The position numbers and the translations under genes are program-made. A stretch of 64,000 nucleotides of DNA. Origin: Arthrobacter sp. PvP023. GTDB lineage: Bacteria; Actinomycetota; Actinomycetes; Actinomycetales; Micrococcaceae. Under the pieces are notes generated by a model. It saw only the letters and a list, made by a program, of their open reading frames with translations, was not told where the DNA came from and made no database searches. Location: the NCBI RefSeq assembly GCF_017832975.1, contig NZ_JAFIBI010000001.1, positions 2,046,001-2,110,000 of the forward strand, in the 5' to 3' direction. Positions 7,918-17,206 of the stretch are shown piece by piece (within the stretch, counting starts at the first letter, position 1; each line of letters starts with the position of its first letter).

Positions 7918-8388
7918 ATGACCGCAGGGGTCCGGGCGGCGGATGATGCGCCTTGCCGGGTAGGGGAGGCTGCGCCTTGCCGGTCGGCGGAAAAGCCGAT
8001 CGGGCGCGATGACAAATCCGTGAGGGAACGCGGCTCCGCCGTTGTGGATTTCGTCCTGGTCGGCGGGCTCCTCACGATGTTTTTCCTGGCGGTGATCCAG
8101 CTTGCGCTCGTGCTGCACGTACGCAACACCCTGATCGACGCTGCTGCGTCGGGCGCGAGGTACGGCACACTCGCCGACCGGAATGCGGCAGATGCCAGGG
8201 ACCGCACGGGCGAGCTAATCGGAATGGCGCTCAACGCAGACTTCGCCCGGGACGTGAGCACCTCCGAAGTTACGTACCAGGGCATCCGGGCGCTCGAAGT
8301 GACAGTCAGGGCCCCTTTGCCCGTGATAGGTCTGATCGGTCCCCGGGAGGCACTGGAGGTGAAAGGCCATGCTGCCATCCAGCCGTAA
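7918..8388 (+). CDS. TadE-like minor pilin
   Basis: A 156-residue membrane-anchored protein. The TadE signature is ERGSAVVDFVLVGGLLTMFF: a short basic leader followed by a hydrophobic helix with the conserved acidic residue, processed by a prepilin peptidase in the family. The rest is a small extracytoplasmic domain with ASGARYGTLADR. The first 35 or so residues before this motif are poorly conserved in composition, so a GTG at 8,020 could be the true start. It begins three bases after the pilin-like gene and its end overlaps the next gene by 20 bases. Confidence 0.85.
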   Translation: MTAGVRAADDAPCRVGEAAPCRSAEKPIGRDDKSVRERGSAVVDFVLVGGLLTMFFLAVIQLALVLHVRNTLIDAAASGARYGTLADRNAADARDRTGELIGMALNADFARDVSTSEVTYQGIRALEVTVRAPLPVIGLIGPREALEVKGHAAIQP

Positions 8389-8857
8389 GGCTTCCGCCTT
8401 CCTGACTCGCCGATTCCGTGCGGCAGTGAGCACGGATGCGAATCCCGGGGAGCGGGGGAGTGCCGTCGTCGAATTCACGTTCCTCGCCCTTCTGCTGATG
8501 GTCCCGCTCGTGTACTTCATCATAACGGTGGGGCAGATCCAGGGAGGTGCCTTCGCCGTCGTCGGTGCAGCCGACCAGGCCGCAAAGGTTTACGTGGCAC
8601 AGCCCGATGCAGGCAGCGGCCGCGCGGCAGCGGAACAGGCAGTCATGCTCGCGCTCGCGGACTACGGGCATCCGGCGGAAAATGCGCGCATGGAGGCAAG
8701 CTGCCAGGCCTCGGACTGCCTTGCCCCGGGGTCGGCCGTCACAGTTACCGTCCACCTGACAGTTCCTCTGCCCTTTGTGCCGTTCAGCGATTCGTTGCAG
8801 CTCAACGCAAGCCGGTTGGACGCCTCGGCCACCCAGGTCGTGGGGCGGTTCCGGTGA
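8369..8857 (+). CDS. TadE/TadF-like minor pilin
   Basis: A 162-residue second TadE-family protein. It repeats the leader motif as ERGSAVVEFTFLALLLMVPL, with the acidic residue five positions into the helix as in type IV pilins, followed by an extracytoplasmic domain with one Cys pair (ASCQASDC) that could form a disulphide. The start has a good GGAGGTG site inside the end of the preceding gene. With its neighbour it likely forms a minor pilin complex of the Tad pilus. The stop overlaps the next start by four bases. Confidence 0.86.
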   Translation: MLPSSRKASAFLTRRFRAAVSTDANPGERGSAVVEFTFLALLLMVPLVYFIITVGQIQGGAFAVVGAADQAAKVYVAQPDAGSGRAAAEQAVMLALADYGHPAENARMEASCQASDCLAPGSAVTVTVHLTVPLPFVPFSDSLQLNASRLDASATQVVGRFR

Positions 8858-9306
8858 CGCGGAACCATCGTCACGCCGAAGAGGACGGGCAGATGATGGT
8901 CCTGATCATCGGCTACGTTCTCCTGGCGCTTCTGGTCACCACCGCAGTGATGGCGGCGTCCTCCCTGTACCTGGAACACAAGAAGCTGTTGTCTGCGGCA
9001 GACGGGGCGTCCGTAGCCGCGGCGGACAGCTACACATTGGGCCAGGTCGAGACGGACGGCGGCAGCCCGTCCGCGGTGCTTAGCGGCGGGCGGGTGCGCA
9101 GTGTTGCCGCGGACTACTTGAGCCGGAACGGCGCCTACGGCAGGTTCGACGGACTTGCCGTCGCGCCCGATACCGGAAGCCCGGACGGTTCCACCGCCGT
9201 CGTTGTCCTGAGTGCCGAGGTGCATCCTCCGATCGTGAACTTCCTTATCCCGGACGGAATCAGGATCGACGCGACATCCACTGCGCGTTCCAGGCTCGTC
9301 CGGTAG
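8854..9306 (+). CDS. TadG-like pilus-associated protein
   Basis: A 150-residue protein with the helicase/secretion neighbourhood TadE-like pattern: EEDGQMMVLIIGYVLLALL, a single N-terminal membrane helix followed by AADGASVAAADSYTLGQV, typical of the putative Flp pilus-assembly TadG N-terminal family. It starts at GTG inside the stop of the preceding gene. Its role is likely envelope anchoring of the pilus. It is the last gene of the tad locus; prfB follows 44 bases later on the same strand. Confidence 0.83.
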   Translation: MTRNHRHAEEDGQMMVLIIGYVLLALLVTTAVMAASSLYLEHKKLLSAADGASVAAADSYTLGQVETDGGSPSAVLSGGRVRSVAADYLSRNGAYGRFDGLAVAPDTGSPDGSTAVVVLSAEVHPPIVNFLIPDGIRIDATSTARSRLVR

Positions 9307-9349
9307 CGGTGCGGGTCGGCTAGGAAGGATAGCGTAGGCTTTAACAACC

Positions 9350-10465
9350 ATGGCTCAAATAGATTTTTCCGCAGAAATCCGCGCTTTGCGCGCCACCTAC
9401 TCCTCCATCGAAAACGTCTCGAATGTTGAGGAGCTGAAGGAAGACATCGCCGAACTGAGCGAGCGGGCAGGAGAGCCCAACCTCTGGGACGACCCGGCCG
9501 CCGCACAGAAGATCACCTCCCGGCTCTCCCACCGGCAGAGTGAACTCGAACGCCTCAACACGCTGGTTTCCCGGATTGACGACCTCGAAGTCCTGGTGGA
9601 ACTCGGACAGGACGAGGACGACGCCGATTCCATGGGCGAGGCCGCAGCGGAACTGGAGTCCATCCGTAAGTCGCTGAAGGACCTCGAAGTGGTGACGCTT
9701 CTGTCCGGTGAGTTTGACGAACGTGAAGCAGTGGTGACCATCCGTGCCGGGGCCGGCGGCGTGGATGCCGCGGACTTCGCCGAGATGCTGCTCCGGATGT
9801 ACCTGCGCTGGGCGGAACGCCACGGCTACCCGACCACCATCATGGACACCTCCTACGCAGAGGAAGCCGGACTCAAGTCCGCCACCTTCGAGGTCAACGC
9901 TCCCTACGCCTACGGCACGCTAAGCGTGGAAGCCGGTACCCACCGCCTGGTCCGGATCAGCCCCTTCGACAACCAGGGGCGCCGCCAGACGTCGTTCGCG
10001 GCCGTGGAAGTCATTCCGCTGATCGAGCAGACGGACTCCATCGACATCCCGGACAACGAAATCCGCGTGGATGTCTTCCGGTCCTCCGGCCCCGGCGGCC
10101 AATCCGTTAACACCACTGACTCCGCGGTGCGCCTGACCCACATTCCCACCGGGACAGTGGTGTCGATGCAGAACGAAAAATCCCAGCTCCAGAACCGGGC
10201 CGCTGCCCTGCGCGTCCTCCAGTCCCGGCTCCTCCTTCTCAAGAAGGAGCAGGAAGACGCGGAAAAGAAGGCCTTCGCCGGTGACGTCAAGGCATCGTGG
10301 GGCGACCAGATGCGTTCCTACGTGCTGAACCCGTACCAGATGGTCAAGGACCTCCGGACCGAGCACGAAGTCGGTAACACCTCGGCCGTGTTTGACGGTG
10401 AAATCGACGACTTCATTGACGCCGGGATCCGCTGGCGCACTGACAACCGGAACGCAGCCAACTAA
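9350..10465 (+). CDS. prfB: Peptide chain release factor 2
   Basis: Recognises UGA and UAA stop codons and releases the finished peptide on the ribosome. At 371 residues it has the normal length. The tripeptide anticodon SPF is at about 204 to 206 ([16 protein letters not shown]) and the catalytic GGQ at about 249 to 251 ([17 protein letters not shown]). The frame is continuous, so the programmed +1 frameshift known from the E. coli gene is absent, as usual in this group. The start ATG lies 44 bases after the tad locus in a stretch with TAGGCT that may serve as a -10 element. Confidence 0.97.
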   Translation: MAQIDFSAEIRALRATYSSIENVSNVEELKEDIAELSERAGEPNLWDDPAAAQKITSRLSHRQSELERLNTLVSRIDDLEVLVELGQDEDDADSMGEAAAELESIRKSLKDLEVVTLLSGEFDEREAVVTIRAGAGGVDAADFAEMLLRMYLRWAERHGYPTTIMDTSYAEEAGLKSATFEVNAPYAYGTLSVEAGTHRLVRISPFDNQGRRQTSFAAVEVIPLIEQTDSIDIPDNEIRVDVFRSSGPGGQSVNTTDSAVRLTHIPTGTVVSMQNEKSQLQNRAAALRVLQSRLLLLKKEQEDAEKKAFAGDVKASWGDQMRSYVLNPYQMVKDLRTEHEVGNTSAVFDGEIDDFIDAGIRWRTDNRNAAN

Positions 10466-10652
10466 GACTGCCGCCCGGCGAGGACGTCCATTCGCTGCCG
10501 AAATCCTGCGACACGCCCCGGGACTCCAGCTTTTCTGCAGGTGTCCGTGCGTATAGTCGAGGAGCCGGAGCTCTACTTCCCCCAAAAGAAAGCCCGTGCG
10601 CCGGCTGCAGTACGGGGCTCCATCAGCCATGTCCTGCAGGGTTCTTAGGGCA

Positions 10653-11450
10653 ATGATCCGTTTCGAGAATGTCACCAAGGTCTATGACCAGAAAGCCCGG
10701 CCTGCGCTGGACTCTGTCAACCTTGAAATCGACCGTGGTGAGTTTGCGTTCCTCGTGGGCGCCTCCGGTTCCGGTAAATCAACTTTCCTTCGCCTGGTAC
10801 TCAAGGAAGACCGGGCCACATCCGGCGCCGTCTACGTTGCCGGCCAGAACGTTGCGAACATTTCCAGCTGGCGGGTCCCGCGGCTGCGCCGGGGCATCGG
10901 CGTCGTGTTCCAGGACTTCCGGCTGCTGCCGCAAAAGAATGTCTTCGCGAACGTTGCCTTCGCCATGCAGGTCATCGGAAAGAGCCGCAGCATCATCCGG
11001 GATACGGTCCCGGAAGTCCTCAAGACGGTAGGCCTTGAAGGCAAGGAACACCGCATGCCGCATGAACTCTCCGGCGGTGAGCAGCAGCGTGTGGCGATCG
11101 CCCGCGCCGTGGTGAACCGCCCGGGTATCCTCCTGGCGGATGAGCCCACCGGAAACCTTGACCCCACCACGTCGATGGGCATCATGGGCGTCCTGGACAA
11201 GATCAACCAGAACGGCACCACGGTTGTCATGGCCACTCACGACGACGACATCGTCAATGAAATGCGCAAACGGGTGGTGGAACTGCGGAACGGTGTTGTC
11301 ATCCGTGACGAAGCCCGTGCCCTGTACACCTCGATGATTCCGGTGGTCGGGCAGTCGCGGCGTTTCAAGGACGCCAGCGGACGCCCGGACGGCTCCGCTG
11401 CGGACCCCGGCGACGGATCAGTCTCCTCCCAGACGGGGGAGGCACTGTGA
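10653..11450 (+). CDS. ftsE: Cell division ATP-binding protein FtsE
   Basis: The ATPase of the FtsEX complex, which signals across the membrane to activate peptidoglycan hydrolases at the septum. Walker A is GASGSGKST (36 to 44), the Q-loop is [10 protein letters not shown], the signature [15 protein letters not shown] and Walker [17 protein letters not shown] at 10,653 starts the conserved [12 protein letters not shown]; a longer frame from 10,596 has no support. The protein has about 40 extra, probably disordered residues at its C-terminus compared with the usual length near 225. Its end overlaps ftsX (GTGA). Confidence 0.96.
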   Translation: MIRFENVTKVYDQKARPALDSVNLEIDRGEFAFLVGASGSGKSTFLRLVLKEDRATSGAVYVAGQNVANISSWRVPRLRRGIGVVFQDFRLLPQKNVFANVAFAMQVIGKSRSIIRDTVPEVLKTVGLEGKEHRMPHELSGGEQQRVAIARAVVNRPGILLADEPTGNLDPTTSMGIMGVLDKINQNGTTVVMATHDDDIVNEMRKRVVELRNGVVIRDEARALYTSMIPVVGQSRRFKDASGRPDGSAADPGDGSVSSQTGEAL

Positions 11451-12361
11451 GGCTGGCTTTCATCCTCAGCGAGATCGGCAGCGGCCTGAGGCGAAACCTG
11501 TCCATGGTGGTGTCGGTCATCCTGGTGACCTTCGTGTCGCTGACATTCGTCGGTGCAGCGGGGATGCTGCAGCTCCAGATCAACCAGATGAAGGGCTACT
11601 GGTACGACAAAGTCCAGGTGGCCATCTTCCTCTGCGGTGACGGCTCGACGGCGGCCGGCTGCGCTACGGGGACGGCCACACCGGAGCAGCAGGAAAACCT
11701 GCGCACGCTGCTTGAATCGCCCGCCGTGGCCCAATACATCAATGACTTCCAGTTCGAGTCCAAAGACGATGCCTACAAGCACTTCAAGGAGCAGTTCTCC
11801 AACTCTCCGATCGTCGACTCGGTGACGCCGGACCAGCTGCCCGCCTCCTTCCGGATCAACATGAAGGATCCGGAAAAGTACCAGATCATCAGTGAGACGT
11901 TCTCCTCGCAGCCCGGCGTCGAGACAGTGATTGACCAGCGCCAGGTTCTGGAACGGCTCTTCTCGGTGATGAACGCGGCGTCCCTGGTCGCCGTCATCAT
12001 TGCCGGCGTCATGATTGTCTGCGCCATCTTGCTCATCGCCACCACCATCCGCCTGTCCGCGTTCAGCCGGCGCCGGGAGACCGGAATCATGCGCCTGGTC
12101 GGCGCCTCCAAGACGGTCATTCAGTTGCCGTTCATTCTTGAGGGCGTCATTGCCGCCGTGATCGGAGCGGCGCTGGCCTCTGGCACGCTCTGGGCCGTGG
12201 CCCATTTCTTCCTTGGCGAGTACATGTCAAAGCAGTATCCCGACACGGCATTCATCTCTCCGGCGCAGACTCTCATCCTCGCGCCGGCGCTGATCGGGCT
12301 GGGCGCAACTTTGGCTGGAATTTCGTCTCTCTTGACCTTACGTAGATATTTGCGGGTCTAG
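11447..12361 (+). CDS. ftsX: Cell division permease-like protein FtsX
   Basis: A 304-residue membrane protein that couples FtsE ATP hydrolysis to a cell-wall hydrolase outside. It has one N-terminal helix ([20 protein letters not shown]), an extracellular domain of about 130 residues with a probable disulphide ([12 protein letters not shown]), then three C-terminal helices, including [20 protein letters not shown] and the motif [18 protein letters not shown]. It starts with GTG inside the ftsE stop. The coiled-coil M23 peptidase just downstream is the natural candidate for its effector. Confidence 0.96.
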   Translation: MRLAFILSEIGSGLRRNLSMVVSVILVTFVSLTFVGAAGMLQLQINQMKGYWYDKVQVAIFLCGDGSTAAGCATGTATPEQQENLRTLLESPAVAQYINDFQFESKDDAYKHFKEQFSNSPIVDSVTPDQLPASFRINMKDPEKYQIISETFSSQPGVETVIDQRQVLERLFSVMNAASLVAVIIAGVMIVCAILLIATTIRLSAFSRRRETGIMRLVGASKTVIQLPFILEGVIAAVIGAALASGTLWAVAHFFLGEYMSKQYPDTAFISPAQTLILAPALIGLGATLAGISSLLTLRRYLRV

Positions 12362-12388
12362 GCTGTGCATACCAACGAAGGAATGACC

Positions 12389-13777
12389 ATGACAGAACTG
12401 GACCGCAAGGCCCGCCGGCTCCGGACCGCGGGGAAGGGCAGCCGCATTGTCAGCGCCGCCCTGGCACTGATCCTTGCCGCGAGCCTGGGCGCCTCCACCC
12501 CTGTGGCCTTCGCGGACGAGCTGGAAGACAAACAGGCTGCACTTGAAGCCGAGGCGGCCCGCGTGCAGCAGTCCCTTGAGTTTGTGGACGCCAAGATCGC
12601 CAAGGCCGCCGGGGACCTGGTGATCTACCAGGGACAGCTTCCTGCCGCGCAGCAGGCATTGCTCGAGGCGCAGGGCCGGGTTGCGAGTGCTGTCAAGGAA
12701 GTCGAAGCGCTCGCGGCGCGTGTGGATCTGGCGCAGCAGAACAAGGCCAAGATCACGCAGCAGCTTGAATCCGATAAACAGAAGATCGCTGACACCAAGA
12801 AGCTCATCGGCCAGATTGCCACACAGGCCTACAAGTCCGGCGGCGTCCCCTCGAACCTCACGCTCTTCTTTGGATCCAAAAGCGGCGGCAGCCTGACGGA
12901 CACCATGGACCTCGCAGACCAGGCCATGCGAAGCCAGAACTCCGCAATGGACAAGCTCTCCCAGCAGAATGCAACCAACGTCAATTCGCAGGCGCGCCTT
13001 CAGGCGGTTGAGGCGGAGATCAAGGACCTCAAAGCCAAGGCAGATGCCGCGCTGGCCAAGGAGAAGGCGGCCCGGGACGAAGCCGCCGCCAAGAAGGAAC
13101 AGGTGGACAAGCTGATCGCTGACACCACCCGGATCAACAACGAGCTCCAGGCTGCCAAGCCGGGCATCCAGAACCAGCTCTCCAAGGTCCAGGCCGCCCA
13201 GGACGCCGTTGCCGCGGAGATCGTCGAACGTGACCGTAAACTGCGCGAAGCGTGGGAAGCTGAACAGCGCCGCATCGCTGAAGCGGCCGCCGCCGCGGCA
13301 AGGGCCGCCGGTCAGGCTGCCCAGCCCTACGTCCCCCAGGTCGGGCCGCCGTCGGCCTTCGGGCTGCGGCACCCGTTTTCGGCCGACGTCCCGATCACTT
13401 CAGGGTTCGGGTGGCGCGCGACCCCGCCCGGTACCGTCGACTTCTACGGCTCCGGCGGATACATGCACACGGGTATCGACTTCGGTGCCAGTTGCGGGAC
13501 CCCCGTCTACGCCCCGGCGGCCGGAACTATCGTTTCAGCCGGATGGAGCAATGACGGCGGCGGCAATAACGTCAAGATTTCGCATGGCGTGGTCCAGGGC
13601 AACTCGTTGACCACCATCTACTACCACAACAGCAGCGTCGTGGTCTCTCTGGGCCAGCAGGTCAGCCAGGGACAGCTCATTGCGTACTCGGGAACAACCG
13701 GTAACTCCACCGGCTGCCACTCGCACTTCGAGACCTGGCTCAACGGGCAGGCCGTCGACCCCATGATCCTGCTCTGA
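12389..13777 (+). CDS. Coiled-coil M23 family peptidoglycan peptidase
   Basis: A secreted hydrolase of about 462 residues. A signal peptide (ALALILAASLGASTPVAFA) is followed by a long Ala/Glu/Lys-rich coiled coil (about residues 45 to 295) and a C-terminal LytM domain with zinc ligands HTGIDFG and CHSHFETW. This is the layout of EnvC, which FtsEX activates in E. coli, so a role as FtsEX effector in cell separation is a reasonable inference from the adjacent position, 27 bases after ftsX. I chose ATG at 12,389 because GAAGGA lies six bases before it; upstream GTG at 12,365 is less likely. Confidence 0.92.
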   Translation: MTELDRKARRLRTAGKGSRIVSAALALILAASLGASTPVAFADELEDKQAALEAEAARVQQSLEFVDAKIAKAAGDLVIYQGQLPAAQQALLEAQGRVASAVKEVEALAARVDLAQQNKAKITQQLESDKQKIADTKKLIGQIATQAYKSGGVPSNLTLFFGSKSGGSLTDTMDLADQAMRSQNSAMDKLSQQNATNVNSQARLQAVEAEIKDLKAKADAALAKEKAARDEAAAKKEQVDKLIADTTRINNELQAAKPGIQNQLSKVQAAQDAVAAEIVERDRKLREAWEAEQRRIAEAAAAAARAAGQAAQPYVPQVGPPSAFGLRHPFSADVPITSGFGWRATPPGTVDFYGSGGYMHTGIDFGASCGTPVYAPAAGTIVSAGWSNDGGGNNVKISHGVVQGNSLTTIYYHNSSVVVSLGQQVSQGQLIAYSGTTGNSTGCHSHFETWLNGQAVDPMILL

Positions 13778-13902
13778 CGGCCCGGCCTGGTCCGGGCGCT
13801 GACCGGTACCGACGGCGGGCCCGGGCCTGCCGTAGAATTGAATAGCCCCCAGCCGCCACGGCCGGGGGCAACCATCCAGACCGAGAGCTGAGGAGTTCCA
13901 CC

Positions 13903-14373
13903 GTGCCGAAAGAAAGTGGCCGTAAGGTAGTGGCCACCAACCGGAAGGCCCGGCATGACTACCATGTCCTCGACACCTACGAGGCCGGTATCGCCCTGAT
14001 GGGGACGGAAGTGAAGTCCCTTCGCGAGGGCCACGCATCCATGGTTGACGGGTTCTGTACGTTCTACAACGACGAACTGTGGATGGAGGGAATCCATATC
14101 CCCGAGTACAACCAGGGGAGCTGGACGAACCACTCCGCCCGCCGGCGGCGCAAGCTGCTCCTGCACCGTGAGGAACTGACCAAGATCTCTCACAAGATCC
14201 GCGAATCCGGCTTCACCATCGTTCCGCTCCAGCTGTATTTCCTGGACGGCAAGGCGAAAGTGGAGATCGGCGTCGCCCGCGGTAAGAAGGAATACGACAA
14301 GCGGCAGACCCTCCGCGAACAGCAGGACAAGCGCGAAGCGTTGCGCGTCATGCGCGAAAGGAACCGCGGCTGA
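13903..14373 (+). CDS. smpB: SsrA-binding protein SmpB
   Basis: Binds tmRNA and carries it to stalled ribosomes. 156 residues, normal length, with VATNRKARHDYHVLDTYEAG, GTEVKSLREG and the basic C-terminal tail (KKEYDKRQTLREQQDKREAL) that mimics an mRNA in the decoding site. The start is GTG with GAGGAG well placed upstream. The tmRNA gene follows 135 bases later, the usual pairing in this lineage. Confidence 0.97.
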   Translation: MPKESGRKVVATNRKARHDYHVLDTYEAGIALMGTEVKSLREGHASMVDGFCTFYNDELWMEGIHIPEYNQGSWTNHSARRRRKLLLHREELTKISHKIRESGFTIVPLQLYFLDGKAKVEIGVARGKKEYDKRQTLREQQDKREALRVMRERNRG

Positions 14374-14427
14374 ACCTGCCGCGGGCTGCCTGCCGGATGC
14401 CGGGAATGAATCCGGGCCGCAGTGCGT

Positions 14428-14433
14428 TATGAT
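14428..14433 (+). promoter_or_regulatory. Possible -10 element of ssrA
   Basis: TATGAT lies 76 bases before the mature tmRNA 5' end, in the gap after smpB. No good -35 hexamer is visible at the expected distance, so this is a weak call; processing from an smpB transcript is also possible. Confidence 0.3.
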
Positions 14434-14508
14434 TGGTAGTCCGGGAAGGAACGGCGCGGAATCCGCAAAGATTCGGCAACGAGCCTCACCGGTTTGGTAA
14501 CAAAATAC

Positions 14509-14877
14509 GGGGATGATCGGTTTCGACGATGTTAGTCGCGACAGGTGAAGCGGGCCGAGGATGCAGAATTATCTCGTAAACGCTGTCTGCAAAACAATAA
14601 GTGCCAAACAAACGCGCACTGACTTCGCTCTCGCTGCCTAAGCAGTAAGACAGTCCGTCAGCCCGGGATTGCTATCGTCCCGGATCCTGGCGTCATTAAG
14701 ATAGCCACTGCTGTTTACCTTCGTCATTGGGGTGAACGGGACTCTTAGATGACTGGGCCCGGATCAGCTACTTGTTTGCAGGATAGCTGGGGCCGAGAAA
14801 ATCCGACGCAAACTGCGCCCGGAGAAGCCCTGACAACACGACATCGGACGGGGGTTCAATTCCCCCCATCTCCACCA
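14509..14877 (+). ncRNA. ssrA: tmRNA (trans-translation RNA)
   Basis: A one-piece tmRNA of 369 bases. The 5' end GGGGATG pairs with CATCTCC before the 3' ACCA to form the tRNA-like acceptor stem, and the T-arm reads GGGGGTTCAATTCCCCC. The tag frame from GCC at 14,603 to TAA at 14,641 encodes AKQTRTDFALAA, ending in the degradation signal ALAA. The tag marks peptides from stalled ribosomes for proteolysis. It follows smpB and ends before a strong terminator. CCA is encoded. Confidence 0.97.
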
Positions 14878-14910
14878 TCGGGACGGCGGCAACGCAGTTC
14901 CACCCCGTGC

Positions 14911-14946
14911 AAAAGGCCGGAAGCGAAAGCTTCCGGCCTTTTGTTT
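14911..14946 (+). terminator. Rho-independent terminator of ssrA
   Basis: A perfect 14-base-pair stem, AAAAGGCCGGAAGC with GCTTCCGGCCTTTT, closed by a GAAA loop and followed by TTTTGTTTT. It lies 34 bases after the tmRNA 3' end and could also act for the minus-strand gene on its right. Confidence 0.93.
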
Positions 14947-14992
14947 TCTGCACCGTTCCTGCATTCTCCAGCGGCCGTCCGTGGCCTCGGGG

Positions 14993-15127
14993 TCAGCGCT
15001 TCTTGATGTGCGCCACGGGGTCCACGTGGGTGTCCAGATCATGCTTGGACTTCTTTTCGGCCCTCTTTTGCTTGATGGTCTTGTCCGATTTCTTGGTGAC
15101 CTGCCGGTGCGGCGATTTGTCAGGCAT
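14993..15127 (-). CDS. Small basic unknown protein, 44 aa
   Basis: A lysine-rich protein beginning MPDKSPHRQVTKKSDKTIKQ and ending HVDPVAHIKKR. The start at 15,127 has an excellent AGGGAGGG site, while the longer frame to 15,232 does not, so I take the short form. Half of the residues are charged, with no hydrophobic core, so it is probably disordered and may bind nucleic acid; that is inference. No family recognised. It is isolated, convergent with ssrA. Confidence 0.7.
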   Translation of the reverse strand: MPDKSPHRQVTKKSDKTIKQKRAEKKSKHDLDTHVDPVAHIKKR

Positions 15128-15206
15128 GTCGCCCTCCCTTACCTCGGGGCCTTGAATAAGCCCCGTGCTTGTAAGGTACGCCTGTTTTGCCACGAATGTA
15201 ACTGGC

Positions 15207-15578
15207 CTACGAAACAGGCACTTCAACGTCAACTATGCCGACGAACCGGCTGCCGATTCCCTCGTACTCGCTGCGCACCAGCCCCGGAAGTACCGGCGGA
15301 AGGTCGCCCGGTGCGTGATGGACGCAGCAGACGTACGTGAACGGTGGCCACCACTTCTTCGGCCGCGCGGCCTCCGAGAAACCGCACACAGCACAGGTCA
15401 GCTGGACCCAGACTGGCCTCTTGCCGGTCCGGTTGGCCCTTGACTGGATGAGCCAGGCCGGAGGATTGTCCAGGAGCTCGGACAGTTCGGCCTCAGACAG
15501 CCGGGCGGGAATACCGTGACGGTGCGCCATTTCCAGGGGAATATCGAGGATCTGAGCTGCTTCACGTCGCGTAACCAT
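15207..15578 (-). CDS. Unknown protein with HTH-like start and Cys/His cluster
   Basis: A 123-residue protein. It opens with VTRREAAQILDIPLEMAHRH, which looks like a short helix-turn-helix of the excisionase/DNA-binding kind, followed by an acidic helix. The centre holds CAVCGFSEAARPKKWW and CCVHH, enough Cys and His for a zinc ribbon. The C-terminal part is beta-like (EGIGSRFVGIVDVEVPV). I know no function; similar proteins seem to be confined to this group of bacteria, which is an impression and not a search result. It sits 84 bases after the fluC pair on the same strand. Confidence 0.7.
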   Translation of the reverse strand: MVTRREAAQILDIPLEMAHRHGIPARLSEAELSELLDNPPAWLIQSRANRTGKRPVWVQLTCAVCGFSEAARPKKWWPPFTYVCCVHHAPGDLPPVLPGLVRSEYEGIGSRFVGIVDVEVPVS

Positions 15579-15661
15579 TCGTTTAACGATACGGGACGCC
15601 GGGCCGCCTCAGATTCACGACGGCGGGCGTCCGGCCTCCACCGACGGTCAGCCACGCGCTG

Positions 15662-16030
15662 TCAGCCGGCGAGGGCGATCCCCACGGCTGCTGCGGAGAG
15701 CCCGGCCACGAGATTGACGGCAACGTTCAGGGCCGCAGCGAGGTACCGCACCTCACTGACAAGCCGGATGGTGGCCGTGGTCCAGGAACTGAACGTGGTC
15801 AGCCCGCCGGCCAGTCCGGTGGCGATCGCCGCATGCCATTCCTCGCCGAGCCCCAGCCGGCCGGTAACGCCCACGGACAGGCCGATGACCAGCGAACCGA
15901 CGACGTTGACCACCAGGGTTGCCCAGGGCCAGTGCCGGCGGGTCCCGGCACGGTGCGCGAACCAGGTGTCGATGGCAAACCTGAGCAGTCCCCCCGCAAC
16001 CCCGAAGATGCCCACCAAAAGCGCCGTCAT
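15662..16030 (-). CDS. fluC: Fluoride channel FluC/CrcB, second copy
   Basis: A 122-residue membrane protein with four helices. The family marks are present: WATLVVNVVGSLVIG, where the Asn lines the pore, and GLAGGLTTFSSW, which holds the phenylalanine-box motif and the central sodium site. FluC channels are dual-topology dimers that let fluoride leave the cell. Here, as often in Gram-positives, two genes lie in tandem, and the products probably form a heterodimer of opposite orientation. The start overlaps the stop of the preceding fluC gene by four bases. Confidence 0.93.
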   Translation of the reverse strand: MTALLVGIFGVAGGLLRFAIDTWFAHRAGTRRHWPWATLVVNVVGSLVIGLSVGVTGRLGLGEEWHAAIATGLAGGLTTFSSWTTATIRLVSEVRYLAAALNVAVNLVAGLSAAAVGIALAG

Positions 16031-16446
16031 GAGGCTCCACCCGTCCGGTCGCTCAAGGCCTTGCCGGCTTTCCAGCCTGCAGCGGCCGCAGCAAGCCCCA
16101 GCACCAGGGAAAGTGCCAGATAGATCAGCCAGGTCACGTGCTGTCCGGACCGTGCCTGCTGGTCAACGGAGAAGACCACGGCCGAGAAGGTGGTGAAGGA
16201 TCCCAGCAGCCCCGGACCAATCCCGGCCCTGAGCCAGAATGCGGTCCTGGGGCGTGCGATCCACAGGGTGGTGAGGGAGGCGAGGACAAAGCTTCCGCAC
16301 ACATTGATGACCAACGTGGTCCAGGGAATCGCGCCGGCAGCGTCCGGAAAGAGCAAGCCCAGGCCGTAGCGGAGCTCTGTGCCCGCCAGCGCCCCGGCAG
16401 CCACCGCCGCCCACGCCCGCCAGTCCGGGTTACTGGCGGCACTCAT
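16027..16446 (-). CDS. fluC: Fluoride channel FluC/CrcB, first copy
   Basis: A 139-residue member of the fluoride channel family. It has TTLVINVCGSFVLASL and LLGSFTTFSAVVFSVDQQ, matching the pore and TTFS motifs. The N-terminal helix is WAAVAAGALAGTELRYGLGL. It precedes the other fluC copy, forming a two-gene unit. No fluoride riboswitch is apparent between it and the DtxR-type gene upstream, where the gap is only 15 bases, so it is probably read through from that gene. Confidence 0.93.
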   Translation of the reverse strand: MSAASNPDWRAWAAVAAGALAGTELRYGLGLLFPDAAGAIPWTTLVINVCGSFVLASLTTLWIARPRTAFWLRAGIGPGLLGSFTTFSAVVFSVDQQARSGQHVTWLIYLALSLVLGLAAAAAGWKAGKALSDRTGGAS

Positions 16447-16461
16447 TCAGGCGGCGCCCCT

Positions 16462-17175
16462 TCAGCCATCCGCCAGCCGGCATCCGGCGTGCCGGGATTC
16501 GCTGTAGACCCACAGCGCTGACGACACTTCGTCGGCGAGGTCGAATTCGCGGTCTGCGCCCGCGGAACCGATCCTGACCACGAGGGCGCCGCCAAACGGT
16601 TTCCGGCCCAGTACTTCGATGTCGGCGTCCAGGTCGATTTCCTGCGCGGAAAGGTAGCGCAGGAGTTCGGGATTGTCGTCGCTGATCCGGGTGATGCGGC
16701 CTTTATGGCCCTCGTCGAGTTCGCTCATCCGGTGCGCGTTCGGCATGTGGACCGTACCGTCGGCCGCCGGGATGGGATCACCGTGCGGGTCCCGCAGGGG
16801 GTTGCCGAGCTTTCCGGCCATCCGTTCGATGAATGTGTCAGACACCGCGTGCTCCAGAAGCTCGGCTTCATCGTGGACTTCGTCCCAGCTGTACCCGAGT
16901 TCCTGCACGAGGTAGGTCTCAATGAGGCGGTGGCGCCGCACCATGGAGAGCGCGAGCCGGACTCCGTCGGACGTGAGCGTAATGGCGCTGTAGGGCTTGT
17001 GGTCAACGAGGCCCTGGTCCTTGAGTTTGCGGACCATTTCCGAGACCGAGGAGTTGGCGACGCCGAGCCGCAGTGCCAGCTGCGAGGATGTGATGGGTTT
17101 GTCCTGCCACTCCGTAAAGGAGTAGATGACCTTGACGTAGTCCTCGATCGAGGAGGAGGGTGCGCCGGTCTTCAC
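16462..17175 (-). CDS. DtxR/MntR-family metal-dependent regulator
   Basis: A 237-residue metal-responsive repressor. Residues 8 to 65 form the winged helix (IEDYVKVIYSFTEWQDKPIT, SQLALRLGVANSSVSEMVRK), followed by the dimerisation domain with metal ligands (HRLIETYLVQELGYSWDEVH, EAELLEHAVSD, GNPLRDPHGDPIP) and a C-terminal SH3-like FeoA-type domain. Members sense Fe(II) or Mn(II). Which metal is used cannot be decided from sequence alone. No metal transport gene is next to it; the fluC genes downstream probably share its transcript. Confidence 0.9.
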   Translation of the reverse strand: MKTGAPSSSIEDYVKVIYSFTEWQDKPITSSQLALRLGVANSSVSEMVRKLKDQGLVDHKPYSAITLTSDGVRLALSMVRRHRLIETYLVQELGYSWDEVHDEAELLEHAVSDTFIERMAGKLGNPLRDPHGDPIPAADGTVHMPNAHRMSELDEGHKGRITRISDDNPELLRYLSAQEIDLDADIEVLGRKPFGGALVVRIGSAGADREFDLADEVSSALWVYSESRHAGCRLADG

Positions 17176-17206
17176 GAGTCCAAGCCTACCGCTTTGGCTA
17201 CGGGAC

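Noticed and set aside
9350..10465. Possible programmed +1 frameshift in prfB
   Set aside because: The frame is continuous from ATG to stop with no internal TGA, so no recoding is needed.
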